Positions 1 through 11,519 of a stretch of DNA of 16,288 nt are shown here, one piece after another. The translations under genes and the position numbers were made by a program. Positions within the stretch are counted from its first letter, which is position 1; the number at the start of each line of letters is the position of its first letter. The notes under the pieces are model-generated. The model ran no database searches and was not told the DNA's origin. It worked only from the letters and a program-made list of their open reading frames with translations. The DNA comes from a bacterium HR39. Lineage in GTDB: Bacteria; Pseudomonadota; Alphaproteobacteria; Geminicoccales; Geminicoccaceae. Location: NCBI GenBank assembly GCA_002898955.1, contig BEIP01000003.1:1-16288 (forward strand). The letters are read 5' to 3'.

Positions 1-521
1 CCGTCCAGGAGCGCGCAGGCGAAGTGGCGGGGGCCGAAGTCCTCGAGGCCCACCACCTTCGAGCGGCCGCCGCCGGGAAGCTCCGCGGGGATGTCGGCGA
101 GCTGGCGCAGGGTGAGAGCATCGAACAGGCGCACGCCGCCCGGCTCGTAGTTGGCCACCGCCACCACGCTGCCGTCACCCGAGATGGCCCCGCCGATGGA
201 ATTGCCGGCCTGGACGATGCGCGCTGCCACCTCGCGGCGCAGCAGGTCCACCTTGGTGAGCCCGCCGTCGCGGCCGAAGAGGAAGGCATGGCGCTGGTCG
301 CGGGAGAAGACGGCGGTGGCGTGGGAGAGATCGCCGAGCCCCTCGATGCGGCCGAGCACCGCCGGCGTGGTGGTCTCGATCACGAGGATCGAGCCGCTCG
401 CACGCTCCACCACCAGCCCGAGATCGCCGCTGCCGCGCAGCTCCGGGCACGGTGCGGCGCGGGCCGGACGCGGCAGCAGGGGAAGCAGCAGGGGAAGGCC
501 GAGCAGCGTGCGGCGGATCAC
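1..521 (-). CDS. nirF: NirF, heme d1 biosynthesis protein (partial, N-terminal 173 residues)
   Basis: The frame is open from a GTG at 521 to the left edge, so the C-terminal part is missing. NirF is a periplasmic or membrane-anchored beta-propeller related to the d1 domain of NirS and is needed to make heme d1; it binds a d1 precursor, and its exact chemistry is debated. Visible here are an N-terminal hydrophobic stretch (about residues 5-17) ending in an ARA-type cleavage site near residue 21, with no lipobox, then beta-propeller-like repeats such as GDLGLVVERASGSILVIET, a GGLTKVDL strand and VVAVANYEPGGVRLFDA. The GTG start overlaps the nirC stop by 4 nt (GTGA), implying translational coupling. 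The position nirS-E-C-F matches Paracoccus order, so nirD-L-G-H-J-N genes may follow outside the window. NirN is the main alternative, but no CXXCH heme motif is seen in the part present. Confidence 0.85.
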   Translation of the reverse strand, partial: MIRRTLLGLPLLLPLLPRPARAAPCPELRGSGDLGLVVERASGSILVIETTTPAVLGRIEGLGDLSHATAVFSRDQRHAFLFGRDGGLTKVDLLRREVAARIVQAGNSIGGAISGDGSVVAVANYEPGGVRLFDALTLRQLADIPAELPGGGRSKVVGLEDFGPRHFACALLD

Positions 522-892
522 CGGCGGGCCTCCTCCGCTGCGTCGAGCCCTGCGAGCAGCCGTCCGGCGAGCCAGCGGGCCTCGGCGGGCGAGACCTCGA
601 AGCGCCAGGGCGGCATGGGCGTGCCCGGCACGCCGTCCAGGATGATCGCGGCCAGCGCGTCCACGTCCTTCCCGGCGAGGGTCCCGGGAAGCAGCGGCGG
701 CCCGAGCCCGCCCTTCAGGTGATAGCCGTGACACGAGCCGCAGTCCTGGCGCAGCAGGTGCAGCAGTTCCCGCTGGCGTTCGGGCGAAGGCGCGTCCGAT
801 CCGGCCTGCGCCGGAGCGGAAAGGAGGGCCGCTGCCAGCGCGAGGGCCGCCAGCACGGAGCGCAGGCGGCGCGGATCAGACCTCCGGCGCAT
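518..892 (-). CDS. nirC: NirC, periplasmic c-type cytochrome of the nir operon
   Basis: This is a 124-residue monoheme cytochrome c. Residues 1-30 form a signal peptide (three Arg, a Leu/Ala core, APAQA cleavage site). The heme c site is CGSCH at 51-55, and Met93 in the TPMPPW segment is the likely sixth iron ligand. NirC (cytochrome c55x) is thought to pass electrons during the last step of heme d1 formation, to NirN/NirF, or in some species to NirS itself. The size, single heme and place between nirE and nirF fit. The ATG start overlaps the end of nirE by 17 nt and has a GGGG Shine-Dalgarno-like run in the nirE coding sequence. No internal start would keep the full signal peptide. Confidence 0.85.
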   Translation of the reverse strand: MRRRSDPRRLRSVLAALALAAALLSAPAQAGSDAPSPERQRELLHLLRQDCGSCHGYHLKGGLGPPLLPGTLAGKDVDALAAIILDGVPGTPMPPWRFEVSPAEARWLAGRLLAGLDAAEEARR

Positions 893-1685
893 GCCCGACC
901 CCTGCGAGCACGCGCGAAAGCGCCGCCTCTTCGGGAGGTGCGGCGGCGAGCTCCGGAGCGGCGGCGAGCTCCACCACCCGGCCGATCACGAACAGCACCG
1001 GCGGCCGCAGCCCGGCCTCGCCCACCTTCGCGGCGAGATCGCCGAGCCGGGCGCGCACCCGGCGCATGCCCGGACAGGTGGCGCGCTCCACGGCCAGCGC
1101 CGGCGTGCCGGCGGGAAGGCCCGCCGCCATCAGGCGCAGCGCGATCTCGTGCACATGGGCGAGGCCCATGTAGACGACCAGCGTCGTGTCGGGGTCGGCC
1201 AGCCCCTCCCAGTCCAGGTCGAGCTCGCCGTCGTCGCGGCAGTGGCCGGTGACGAAGCGCACGCCGCTCGCGAGCCCGCGGTGGGTGAGGGGGACCAGCA
1301 GCTCGGCGGCGGCGCCGAAGGCGGCGGTGATCCCCGGCACCACCTCCACCCGGATGCCGTGGGCGAGCAGGTGCAGCACCTCCTCGCCGCCGCGGCCGAA
1401 GAGGAAGGGATCGCCGCCCTTGAGGCGCACGACGCGCCGTCCGGCGAGGGCGAGGCGCACCAGCAGATCGTTGATCTCCTCCTGCTCGACCCGCGGGCCG
1501 CCCGGATGCTTGCCCACGCAGATGCGCTCGGCCGAGGGCGGCACGAAGTCGAGCACCCCGTCGCCCACGAGGCGGTCGTGCACCACCACGTCGGCCGCGC
1601 GGAGAACGCGCACCGCCTTCAGGGTGAGGAGCTCGGGATCGCCGGGTCCGGCACCGACCAGATGGACGACGGGACGCGGTTTCAT
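876..1685 (-). CDS. nirE: Uroporphyrinogen-III C-methyltransferase (SUMT), NirE type
   Basis: This 269-residue cytoplasmic enzyme transfers two methyl groups from SAM to uroporphyrinogen III, giving precorrin-2, the first committed precursor of heme d1. Hallmarks of the tetrapyrrole methylase family are present: GAGPGDPELLT at 11-21, VVRLKGGDPFLFGRGGEE at 85-102, PGIT at 117-120, THRG at 134-137, TGH at 146-148 and VYMG at 171-174. It lacks the N-terminal dehydrogenase/ferrochelatase domain of CysG, so it is a stand-alone SUMT. The same fold serves cobalamin synthesis (CobA), but its place right after nirS and overlapping nirC argues for NirE. The ATG at 1685 has GGGAG upstream with good spacing. 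A short Ala/Pro-rich tail after about residue 236 looks dispensable. Confidence 0.9.
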   Translation of the reverse strand: MKPRPVVHLVGAGPGDPELLTLKAVRVLRAADVVVHDRLVGDGVLDFVPPSAERICVGKHPGGPRVEQEEINDLLVRLALAGRRVVRLKGGDPFLFGRGGEEVLHLLAHGIRVEVVPGITAAFGAAAELLVPLTHRGLASGVRFVTGHCRDDGELDLDWEGLADPDTTLVVYMGLAHVHEIALRLMAAGLPAGTPALAVERATCPGMRRVRARLGDLAAKVGEAGLRPPVLFVIGRVVELAAAPELAAAPPEEAALSRVLAGVGHAPEV

Positions 1686-1704
1686 GGCGGGGTCTCCCGG
1701 AGCA

Positions 1705-1731
1705 CGGGCGGGGGCAGCGTGCCCCCGCCCG
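1705..1731 (-). promoter_or_regulatory. Intercistronic GC hairpin between nirS and nirE
   Basis: A perfect 12-bp inverted repeat (1705-1716 with 1720-1731) closes over a 3-nt loop (1717-1719). It starts 10 nt after the nirS stop codon on the minus strand. No T-tract follows on that strand, so it is not a textbook intrinsic terminator. In the transcript it would be a very stable stem that could block 3' decay of nirS mRNA or partly attenuate transcription into nirE. Either role would fit a need for far more NirS than biosynthetic enzymes. The structure is seen directly; the role is inferred. Confidence 0.6.
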
Positions 1732-1740
1732 CCACGGCCG

Positions 1741-5689
<3,949 letters not shown>

Positions 5690-5693
<4 letters not shown>

Positions 5694-6727
5694 CCGCGAC
5701 GCACCCAGCGCAGCGCCCCGTCCTCGCCGGCGATCCGCGCCACCTCGCCGCGCCGGTGGAGGTGCTGGAGGTGGGCGAGGGTCTCGCCGAGGGCGAAGCC
5801 GAGCTGGCCGCGGTCGATCTCGAAGTCGAACAGCCGCGGCATGATCTCGAAGGCGGTGCGCGGCTCGGCACAGGCCGAAAGCGCGCGGGCGAGGCGCTCG
5901 TCGTGGTGGCGGGTGAGCTCGCGGATGCGCGCGTGCAGGCCGAGGAACGGCCGGCCGTGGGAGGGCAGCACCAGCACCTCCTCCGGCAGCTCCAGATAGC
6001 GGCGGATCGATTCGAGGAAGTCCGCGAGCGGATCGGACCCGGGCTGGCTCGGCGGCAGGCCGACCACGGGGCTGATGCGCGGCAGGATCTGATCCGCCGC
6101 GATCAGGATCCCGGCCTCCGCGTCCCACAGGGTCACCATCTCCGGCGCGTGGCCCTCGCCCAGCATCACGCGGAACGCGAAGCGGCCGGCGCGGAAGAGC
6201 TCGCCCTCGCGCAGCCGCTGGTGGAAGCCGGGCGGGGCGCCGGCGCGCGAGCGCCAGAGATTGCCGGCCGCACGGCGCGCCCGCACCAGCTCCTCGGGCA
6301 GCCCCGCCATGCGGTCGTGGCGCTCGTGGGCGTCGAGGAAGGCCTCGCTCGTGTCGAGCGCCAGCATCCGCGCCGTGGTCCACGCCATGCGGCTGGTCCA
6401 CAGCTCCGCCCCGGTGCGCGCGCACAGCCAGCCGGCGAGGCCGATGTGGTCGGGATGGTGGTGGGTGGCGAGCACCCGGCGCACCGGGAAGCGCTGCAGC
6501 ACCCGCTCCCAGATGGCCCGGGTCTCGGGCGTGTCGAAGCCGGTGTCGACCGCGAGGAAGCCGTCGTCCTCGCGGATCAGCCAGGCGTTGACGTGATCGA
6601 GGCGAAGCGGCAGCGGCAGGCGCAGCCAGTACAGTCCCTCGACCACCTCCACCGGCTCGCCGAAGGGCGGACGCGGATGGGTGTAGCTCACGGCGCTTTG
6701 CCCCTGCGCCGGCGCGGAAGCCCTCAC
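5690..6727 (-). CDS. Metallo-beta-lactamase-fold hydrolase with C-terminal winged-helix domain
   Basis: This 345-residue soluble protein shows the MBL metal site: H89-x-H91-x-D93-H94 (THHHPDH), His193 (GEGHAPEM), Asp212 (AADQ) and His257 (SHGRP), a full set for two metal ions. The C-terminal segment from about 262 to 335 (HHDERLARAL, then GETLAHLQHLHRRGE) resembles the small winged-helix domain found in LACTB2-like MBL proteins. The family includes thioesterases, lactonases and nucleases, so the substrate is open; a small-molecule ester or thioester is plausible next to an alpha/beta hydrolase. The GTG start at 6727 has a strong GAGGAG site and overlaps the upstream hydrolase stop by 4 nt (GTGA), implying one operon. 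Its TAG overlaps the convergent nirI TAG in a shared CTAG. No signal peptide. Confidence 0.85.
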
Positions 6728-7557
6728 GGTCTCCTCTCCCCGGTGGATCGGGCGGGCACGGGTGCGGACCCACCGGCCGCGGCGGGAAGCCGCCGCAGGA
6801 AGTCCGCTACCGCCGCCAGCACCTCGGCCGGCCGCTCCAGATGGGGCACGTGCCCGCAGCCCGCAAGCACGAGGCTCTCCGCCGGCCCGGCACAGCCCCC
6901 GACCACCGCCTCCACCTGGGCGAGGCTGCCGTAGGGATCGCCATCACCCTGGATCACCAGCACCGGCACCCGCACCCGCGCGAGCAGCGGCCGCACGTCC
7001 CAGGCGCGGAAGCGCGGATCCAGCCACAGTCCGCACCAGGCGGCGAAGAGGGCGTCGGCGTCGTCGTGGTGGCGGGCGAGGCGTGCGCGCAGCTCCCCCG
7101 CATCGAAGCGCCGGCATGCTGTGCGGATGCCCGCGAGGGTGAGCTCCTCGACGAGGGTGTGCGGCGCCTCCGCCACCAACCCGGCGATGCGCGGATCCCC
7201 GGCGAGGGCGGCGCACAGCAGGGCGATGGTGGCGCCGTCGCTGTGGCCGAACAGCACGCAGCGGCCGATGCCGGCCGCATCCAGGACCCGCGGCACCGCG
7301 ACTGCCTCGCGCCGATGGAAGTCGAGGGGCCGGGGCAGGGGTTCGCGGTCCGAGCGGCCGTGGCCGCGCCGCGACCAGGCGAAGACGGGCAGTCCCGTCG
7401 CCGCGTGCAGGCGCTGCGGGAAGTCCCTCCACAGCCCGACGCAGCCGAGCGCCTCGTGCAGCAGCACCAGCACGGGATCGCCCGATGCCGGCCCGCCCAG
7501 CCACAGCGTCTCCAGCCTCGCGCCGTCCACCTCGAGGAAGCCGCGCCCCGCCTCCAC
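6724..7557 (-). CDS. Alpha/beta-fold hydrolase
   Basis: This protein of 277 residues has the alpha/beta hydrolase triad: Ser106 in the nucleophile elbow GHSDG, Asp207 in QGDGDPYG and His236 in GCGHVPHLE. The oxyanion region LLHEALG at 32-38 and the RRGHGRSD segment at 63-70 are typical. The family covers esterases, lactonases, C-C bond hydrolases and haloperoxidase-like enzymes, so no substrate is assigned. No ATG with a ribosome site is available; the GTG at 7557 with GGAG 8 nt upstream is chosen, and a GTG at 7563 is also possible. The open frame continues far upstream into the divergent ABC gene, which is an artefact of GC-rich codons. It is the first gene of a two-gene unit with the MBL hydrolase and faces away from the ABC transporter operon. 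Confidence 0.85.
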   Translation of the reverse strand: MEAGRGFLEVDGARLETLWLGGPASGDPVLVLLHEALGCVGLWRDFPQRLHAATGLPVFAWSRRGHGRSDREPLPRPLDFHRREAVAVPRVLDAAGIGRCVLFGHSDGATIALLCAALAGDPRIAGLVAEAPHTLVEELTLAGIRTACRRFDAGELRARLARHHDDADALFAAWCGLWLDPRFRAWDVRPLLARVRVPVLVIQGDGDPYGSLAQVEAVVGGCAGPAESLVLAGCGHVPHLERPAEVLAAVADFLRRLPAAAGGSAPVPARSTGERRP

Positions 7558-7593
7558 GGCCACCGCTCCGTGCTGCCGGTCCCGCCCCGCCGC

Positions 7594-7621
7594 TTGATCC
7601 CCCCGCCGCGGCGGGTAGCTT
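7594..7621 (+). promoter_or_regulatory. Candidate promoter and palindromic operator upstream of the ABC operon
   Basis: The 123-bp gap between the divergent hydrolase and transporter starts holds TTGATC (7594-7599), a 16-bp spacer and TAGCTT (7616-7621). The first is a fair -35 match, the second a weak -10 match. Between them lies a perfect 14-bp palindrome, CCCGCCGCGGCGGG (7602-7615), which would let a dimeric regulator block or modulate polymerase. GC-only palindromes arise easily in such DNA, so this stays tentative. Confidence 0.3.
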
Positions 7622-7630
7622 TGCCTGCGC

Positions 7631-7651
7631 GCCCCGCGCCGGATGCGGGGC
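7631..7651 (+). promoter_or_regulatory. Hairpin in the 5' leader of the ABC operon
   Basis: GCCCCGC (7631-7637) pairs with GCGGGGC (7645-7651) over a 7-nt loop. It lies 29 nt before the binding-protein ATG and leaves the GAGGAGGAC ribosome site free. It is followed by CCCCTTTAG, not a true T-tract. It may stabilise the mRNA 5' end or act in attenuation; there is no direct evidence for either. Confidence 0.35.
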
Positions 7652-7680
7652 CCCTTTAGCACCATCGGGGAGAGGAGGAC

Positions 7681-8856
7681 ATGCGCGCGCTGCTCCCGGC
7701 CGTGGTGAGCGTGGCGGTCTCCGTGCTGCTCGCCGGCCCGTCGTCCGCACGCGAGTACCGGGTGGGCCTGCTGCTGCCCTATTCCGGCGTCTATGCCGCG
7801 CTCGGCGAGGAGATCGAGGCGGGATTCCGGCTCGGTCTCGAACACTTCGGTGACGTCCTCGGCGAAGACACCGTCACGGTCCTGAAGGAGGACACCGAGG
7901 TCAAGCCGCCGGTGGGTCTCGTCAAGACCAAGAAGCTGGTGCTGCAGGACCGGGTCGACGTGCTGGCCGGCATCGTGTCCTCGGGCGTGCTGGCCGCGGT
8001 GCGCGACTTCGTCCATTCGGCAAAGGTGCCGCTGGTGGTGGCGAACGCCGGCAACGTCGAGGCGACGGGGCCGAAGTGCAGCCGCTACATCGTGCGCGTG
8101 TCCTTCTCCAACGCCCAGATCGCCCGCCCCATGGGCCGCTACATGGCCGAGACCGGCATCCGCACCGCGGTGGCCATGGCGCCCGACTACGCCGCCGGCC
8201 ACCAGCACGTGGAGGCCATGCAGGCCGCGTTCGAGAGTGGCGGCGGCAGGATGCTCGCGGCCACCTACACGCCCTTCGGCAGGACGCAGGACTTCGCCCC
8301 CTACCTCACCCAGGCGCAGGCGACCGGCGCCGAGGCCCTCTTCGCCTTCTACGCCGGCAGCGAGGCCATCGCCTTCATCAAGCAGTACGCCGCCTTCGGC
8401 CTGCGCGGAACGCTGCCGCTGTACGCCGCGGGCTATCTCAACTCGCGCCTCACCCTGGATGCCATCGGCGACGCGGCGGTCGGCTCCATCAACAGCCTCC
8501 ACTACGTGACCACCCTCGACACTCCCGAGAACCGGCGCTTCCAGCAGGCCTTCCGCGAGCGCCACGGGCGCATCGCCTCCGAATACGCGGTCCAGGGCTA
8601 CGACGCGGCGCATCTGATCGTCGAGGCGCTGGCCCGCTCGAAGGGCGACCCCGAGGCCTTCGTGGACGCTGCCCGCGAGGTGCGCTTCGCGAGCCCGCGC
8701 GGTCCGTGGTACATCGACCCGGCCACCAACAACATCGTCCAAAACATCTACATCTACGAGATCGTGAAGGACGCGACGGGGCAGCTCGTCGAGAAGATCC
8801 TGAAGGTCTACGAGGAGGAGCGCGACCCGCCGAACGGCTGCGACCTGGCCGGCTGA
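7681..8856 (+). CDS. ABC transporter substrate-binding protein, LivJ/Peripla_BP_6 type
   Basis: This 391-residue protein is secreted to the periplasm by a signal peptide (residues 1-23, ending SSA before REYRVG). The mature part has the type I periplasmic binding fold of the branched-chain amino acid/amide family: the opening strand YRVGLLLPYSGVYAALGEEI, the VDVLAGIVSSGVLAAV segment that meets the ligand, RPMGRYMAETG near 145, and EYAVQGYDAAHLIVEAL near 302-318. The family also carries aromatic acids, amides, urea and short organic acids, so leucine should not be assumed. The ATG has a strong GAGGAGG site. It opens a six-gene operon with two permeases, two ATPases and a dehydrogenase. The first-gene position, good ribosome site and downstream hairpin fit the excess of binding protein such systems need. 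Confidence 0.92.
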   Translation: MRALLPAVVSVAVSVLLAGPSSAREYRVGLLLPYSGVYAALGEEIEAGFRLGLEHFGDVLGEDTVTVLKEDTEVKPPVGLVKTKKLVLQDRVDVLAGIVSSGVLAAVRDFVHSAKVPLVVANAGNVEATGPKCSRYIVRVSFSNAQIARPMGRYMAETGIRTAVAMAPDYAAGHQHVEAMQAAFESGGGRMLAATYTPFGRTQDFAPYLTQAQATGAEALFAFYAGSEAIAFIKQYAAFGLRGTLPLYAAGYLNSRLTLDAIGDAAVGSINSLHYVTTLDTPENRRFQQAFRERHGRIASEYAVQGYDAAHLIVEALARSKGDPEAFVDAAREVRFASPRGPWYIDPATNNIVQNIYIYEIVKDATGQLVEKILKVYEEERDPPNGCDLAG

Positions 8857-8882
8857 GGCGGGCGGCGCGGGAGCGCTGTGCG

Positions 8883-8902
8883 GGCGGGGCTGCGGCCCCG
8901 CC
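8883..8902 (+). promoter_or_regulatory. UNCG-type tetraloop hairpin after the binding-protein gene
   Basis: An 8-bp perfect GC stem (8883-8890 with 8895-8902) closes a TGCG loop, which in RNA belongs to the very stable UNCG tetraloop class. It begins 26 nt after the binding-protein stop and ends 21 nt before the permease GTG. No T-tract follows. Such elements commonly protect the upstream cistron from 3' decay, giving more binding protein than membrane parts. Confidence 0.55.
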
Positions 8903-8923
8903 GGCGCGCGGGGAGGGGCGACC

Positions 8924-9784
8924 GTGTCCTACTGGATCGTCCAGCTGCTCAACGCCGTGCAGGCGTCGATGCTCCTGTTCCTCGTCGCCGTCGGGCTCGG
9001 CGTCGTCTTCGGCCTGATGAACGTGGTCAATCTCGCCCACGGCGCCTTCTACGCCTTCGGGGCCTATCTCGGCTGGACGGTGCTGCAGGCCACCGGGTCC
9101 TTCCCGCTGGCCTTCCTGCTGGCGCCGGCGCTCACCGGCCTGCCCGGGCTCGCCGTCTACGCCCTCGCCGTCGCCCGCATGCAGCGGGCCGGACATCTCG
9201 CCCAGGTGATCGCCACCCTGGGACTGCTGTTCGTCAGCGTCGAGGCGCTGCGGGCGCTGTGGGGCGACATTCCCCTCGAATTCCCCGTTCCGCCCGCCCT
9301 CGCCGGATCGGTCGACATCCTCGGCACACCCTATCCCGTCTACCGCCTGTCCGTCGTCGCCCTCGGGCTGGCCGTGGCGGCGCTGCTGTGGCTGGTCCTC
9401 TCCCGCACCATCGCCGGCGCCATGGTGCGCGCGGCGGTCGACAACGTGGAGATGGCGGCGGCGCTCGGGGTGCGCACCGGCCTGCTGTTCCCCGTGGTCT
9501 TCGTCCTCGGCTGTGCGCTCGCCGGCCTCGGCGGGGTGGTGGCGGCGCCGCTCCTCTCCGTCCATCCCGGCATGGGCGTGGAGGTGCTGGTGCCGGCGCT
9601 GGTGGTGGTCGTGGTGGGCGGTCTCGGCAGCCTGCAGGGCACGCTGGTCGGCGCCCTGCTCGTGGGCCTCGCCGACACCTTCGGGGCGGTGATGGGGCCG
9701 CAGCTCTCGGGCGCGGCGGTCTACGCCCTGCTCGCCGCCGTGCTGGTGCTGCGGCCGGGCGGCCTGCTGCCGGCGCGGAGCTGA
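8924..9784 (+). CDS. ABC transporter permease, LivH type
   Basis: This 286-residue integral membrane protein is built almost wholly of hydrophobic spans, consistent with the usual eight or so of LivH permeases. The family motif NLAHGAFYAFGAY lies at 36-48 and the cytoplasmic coupling-loop region GGLGSLQGTLVGALLVGLAD at about 230-249. With the next gene it should form the heterodimeric channel for the substrate delivered by the binding protein. The start is the GTG at 8924, with GGGAGGGG at suitable spacing; no ATG lies nearby in frame. The next gene begins 3 nt after its stop, so the two are probably translated together. Confidence 0.92.
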   Translation: MSYWIVQLLNAVQASMLLFLVAVGLGVVFGLMNVVNLAHGAFYAFGAYLGWTVLQATGSFPLAFLLAPALTGLPGLAVYALAVARMQRAGHLAQVIATLGLLFVSVEALRALWGDIPLEFPVPPALAGSVDILGTPYPVYRLSVVALGLAVAALLWLVLSRTIAGAMVRAAVDNVEMAAALGVRTGLLFPVVFVLGCALAGLGGVVAAPLLSVHPGMGVEVLVPALVVVVVGGLGSLQGTLVGALLVGLADTFGAVMGPQLSGAAVYALLAAVLVLRPGGLLPARS

Positions 9785-9787
9785 GCG

Positions 9788-10792
9788 GTGTTCCGGCTGT
9801 TCGACCCGCTGCGCACCGCCCTCGCCCTTTTGCTGTTCGGCGCGGGGGTGCTGCGCGCGCTCACGGGCGACGTCTTCGCCCTCGAGATCCTCGCCGAGAC
9901 GGCGGTCTTCGCCATCGCCGCCATGGCCTTCGACCTGCTGGCCGGATTTTCCCGCCTCGTCTCCATGGGCCACGGCCTGTTCGTCGGGACCGGCGCCTAC
10001 GTCTACGCCGGCCTCACCGTGCTGGGCGGTCTGCCGCCGGCGGCCGCGGCGCCCGCGGCGGTGCTCGGGGCCGGCGTGGCGGGCCTGCTCGTGGGCCTCG
10101 CCACGGTGCGCACCCGCGACGTCTTCTTCCTCATGGCCACCCTGGCGTTCGGCCAGATGGCCCACGTCTTCGTCCTGCGCTCGCCGGCGCTCGGTGGCGA
10201 CGACGGTCTCACCGGGGTGCCGCGGCCCGATCTCTCGGCGCTCGGGGTGGACCTCTCCGACGGCCGCACCTTCGCGCTCGCCGCCGTCCTGCTCGCCGCC
10301 CTCGTCTATCTGCTGCTGGGGCGGCTGCTCGCCTCGGCCTTCGGCCGTACGCTGCTCGCCATCGGCGCCGACGAGGGCCGGGTGCGGGCGCTCGGCATCG
10401 GGGTGGCCCGCCACCGGGTGGCGGCCGCCGCCCTCTCGGGAGCGGTGGCGGGGCTCGCCGGCGTGCTGGCGGCGTGCCACGCCATGTACGTCTCGCCGGG
10501 CCTGTTCCACTGGACCTTCTCGGGCGAGGTGCTCACCATGGCGCTGGTGGGCGGAGTGGGCAGTCTCGTCGGGCCGGTGCTGGGCGCGGCGCTGGTGGTG
10601 GAGCTGAAGTACGCGGTCGCGGCCTGGACCGCCCACTGGGGAGCCGTGCTCGGCCTGTTCCTCGTCGCCGCCGTGTGGGCGGGCGGCGACGGCATCTACG
10701 GACGGATCGCCCGTGCCGCCAGGGCGCTGCGCCGCCGGCTCCGCCCCGGTCCCGGAGGAGCGCATGTCCGCGACGGTGCTGGAAGCGCGTGA
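9788..10792 (+). CDS. ABC transporter permease, LivM type
   Basis: This 334-residue membrane protein is the second permease. It carries the LivM signature FDLLAGFSRLVSMGHGLFVGTGAY, recorded here as FDLLAGF followed by SMGHGLFVGTGAY, and the coupling-loop segment VGGVGSLVGPVLGAAL at about 254-269. About eight to ten hydrophobic spans are evident. The GTG at 9788 is chosen because GGAG lies 8 nt upstream, inside the last codons of the previous gene, and no better start exists. The last 29 nt overlap the following ATPase gene in another frame, which points to coupled translation of permease and ATPase. The C-terminal tail after about residue 315 is Arg-rich. Confidence 0.92.
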   Translation: MFRLFDPLRTALALLLFGAGVLRALTGDVFALEILAETAVFAIAAMAFDLLAGFSRLVSMGHGLFVGTGAYVYAGLTVLGGLPPAAAAPAAVLGAGVAGLLVGLATVRTRDVFFLMATLAFGQMAHVFVLRSPALGGDDGLTGVPRPDLSALGVDLSDGRTFALAAVLLAALVYLLLGRLLASAFGRTLLAIGADEGRVRALGIGVARHRVAAAALSGAVAGLAGVLAACHAMYVSPGLFHWTFSGEVLTMALVGGVGSLVGPVLGAALVVELKYAVAAWTAHWGAVLGLFLVAAVWAGGDGIYGRIARAARALRRRLRPGPGGAHVRDGAGSA

Positions 10793-11519
10793 GCTGGAAA
10801 AGCGCTTCGGCGCGCTGGCCGCCGTGGACCGCGTCTCGCTGGCGGTGGGGCGGGGCGAGCGCCTCGCCCTCATCGGCCCCAACGGCGCCGGCAAGAGCAC
10901 CCTCTTCGCCCTGCTCGCGGGGGAGCTGCGGCCCGACCACGGCAGCGTCCACCTGCTCGGCCACGACGTGACCCGCTGGCCGCCCGAGCGCCGCGCCCGC
11001 CTCGGCCTCGGCCGCTCCTTCCAGCGCAATCGCCTCTTCCCCGGCTGCACCGTGCGCGACCACCTCGCCCTCGCGCTGCTCGCCCGCCGCGGTCTCGCGG
11101 GGGTCTTCTGGCGCGATCCGGCCCGCGGTCCCGAGCTGCGGCGGCGGGTCGAGGAGGAGGCCGGACGGCTCGGCCTGCGGGAGGCGCTCGACGTGCCGGT
11201 GGAGGCGCTCGCCTACGGCGAGCGGCGTCAGGTGGAGCTGGCCGTGGCCATGGCCGGCGATCCGCCCCTGCTGCTCCTCGACGAGCCCACCGCCGGCATG
11301 GCCCCCGCCGAGACCGGGCGGGTGCTGGCGCTCCTCGAGCGGCTGCCGCCCCGGATCACGGTCGTGCTGGTCGAGCACGACCTCGACCTCGTCTTCGCCT
11401 TCGCTCGCCGCGTGGTGGTGCTCGACTCCGGGCGGATCGTCTTCGAGGGGACGCCGGCCGAGGCGCGCGCCTCGCCGGTGGTGCGCGAGGTCTACATGGG
11501 GGCGGAGGAGGCGGCGTGA
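10764..11519 (+). CDS. ABC transporter ATP-binding protein, LivG type
   Basis: This 251-residue cytoplasmic ATPase has Walker A GPNGAGKST at 38-46, a LivG-style degenerate signature AYGERRQ at 150-156 in place of LSGGQ, Walker B LLLLDEP ending with Asp173-Glu174, and the switch His205 in VEHD. The short signature is normal for LivG proteins. The ATG at 10764 follows GGAGGAGCGC and lies inside the permease gene, 29 nt before its stop; an in-frame ATG at 10713 lacks that site and would add non-conserved residues. It pairs with the next gene product, whose GTG start overlaps this stop by 4 nt. Confidence 0.93.
   Translation: MSATVLEARELEKRFGALAAVDRVSLAVGRGERLALIGPNGAGKSTLFALLAGELRPDHGSVHLLGHDVTRWPPERRARLGLGRSFQRNRLFPGCTVRDHLALALLARRGLAGVFWRDPARGPELRRRVEEEAGRLGLREALDVPVEALAYGERRQVELAVAMAGDPPLLLLDEPTAGMAPAETGRVLALLERLPPRITVVLVEHDLDLVFAFARRVVVLDSGRIVFEGTPAEARASPVVREVYMGAEEAA

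Noticed and set aside
6724..8742. A 672-residue hydrolase starting inside the binding-protein gene
   Set aside because: The extra residues are antisense to the ABC binding-protein gene. The conserved hydrolase fold begins near 7557. An ATG at 7665 also lacks a ribosome site.
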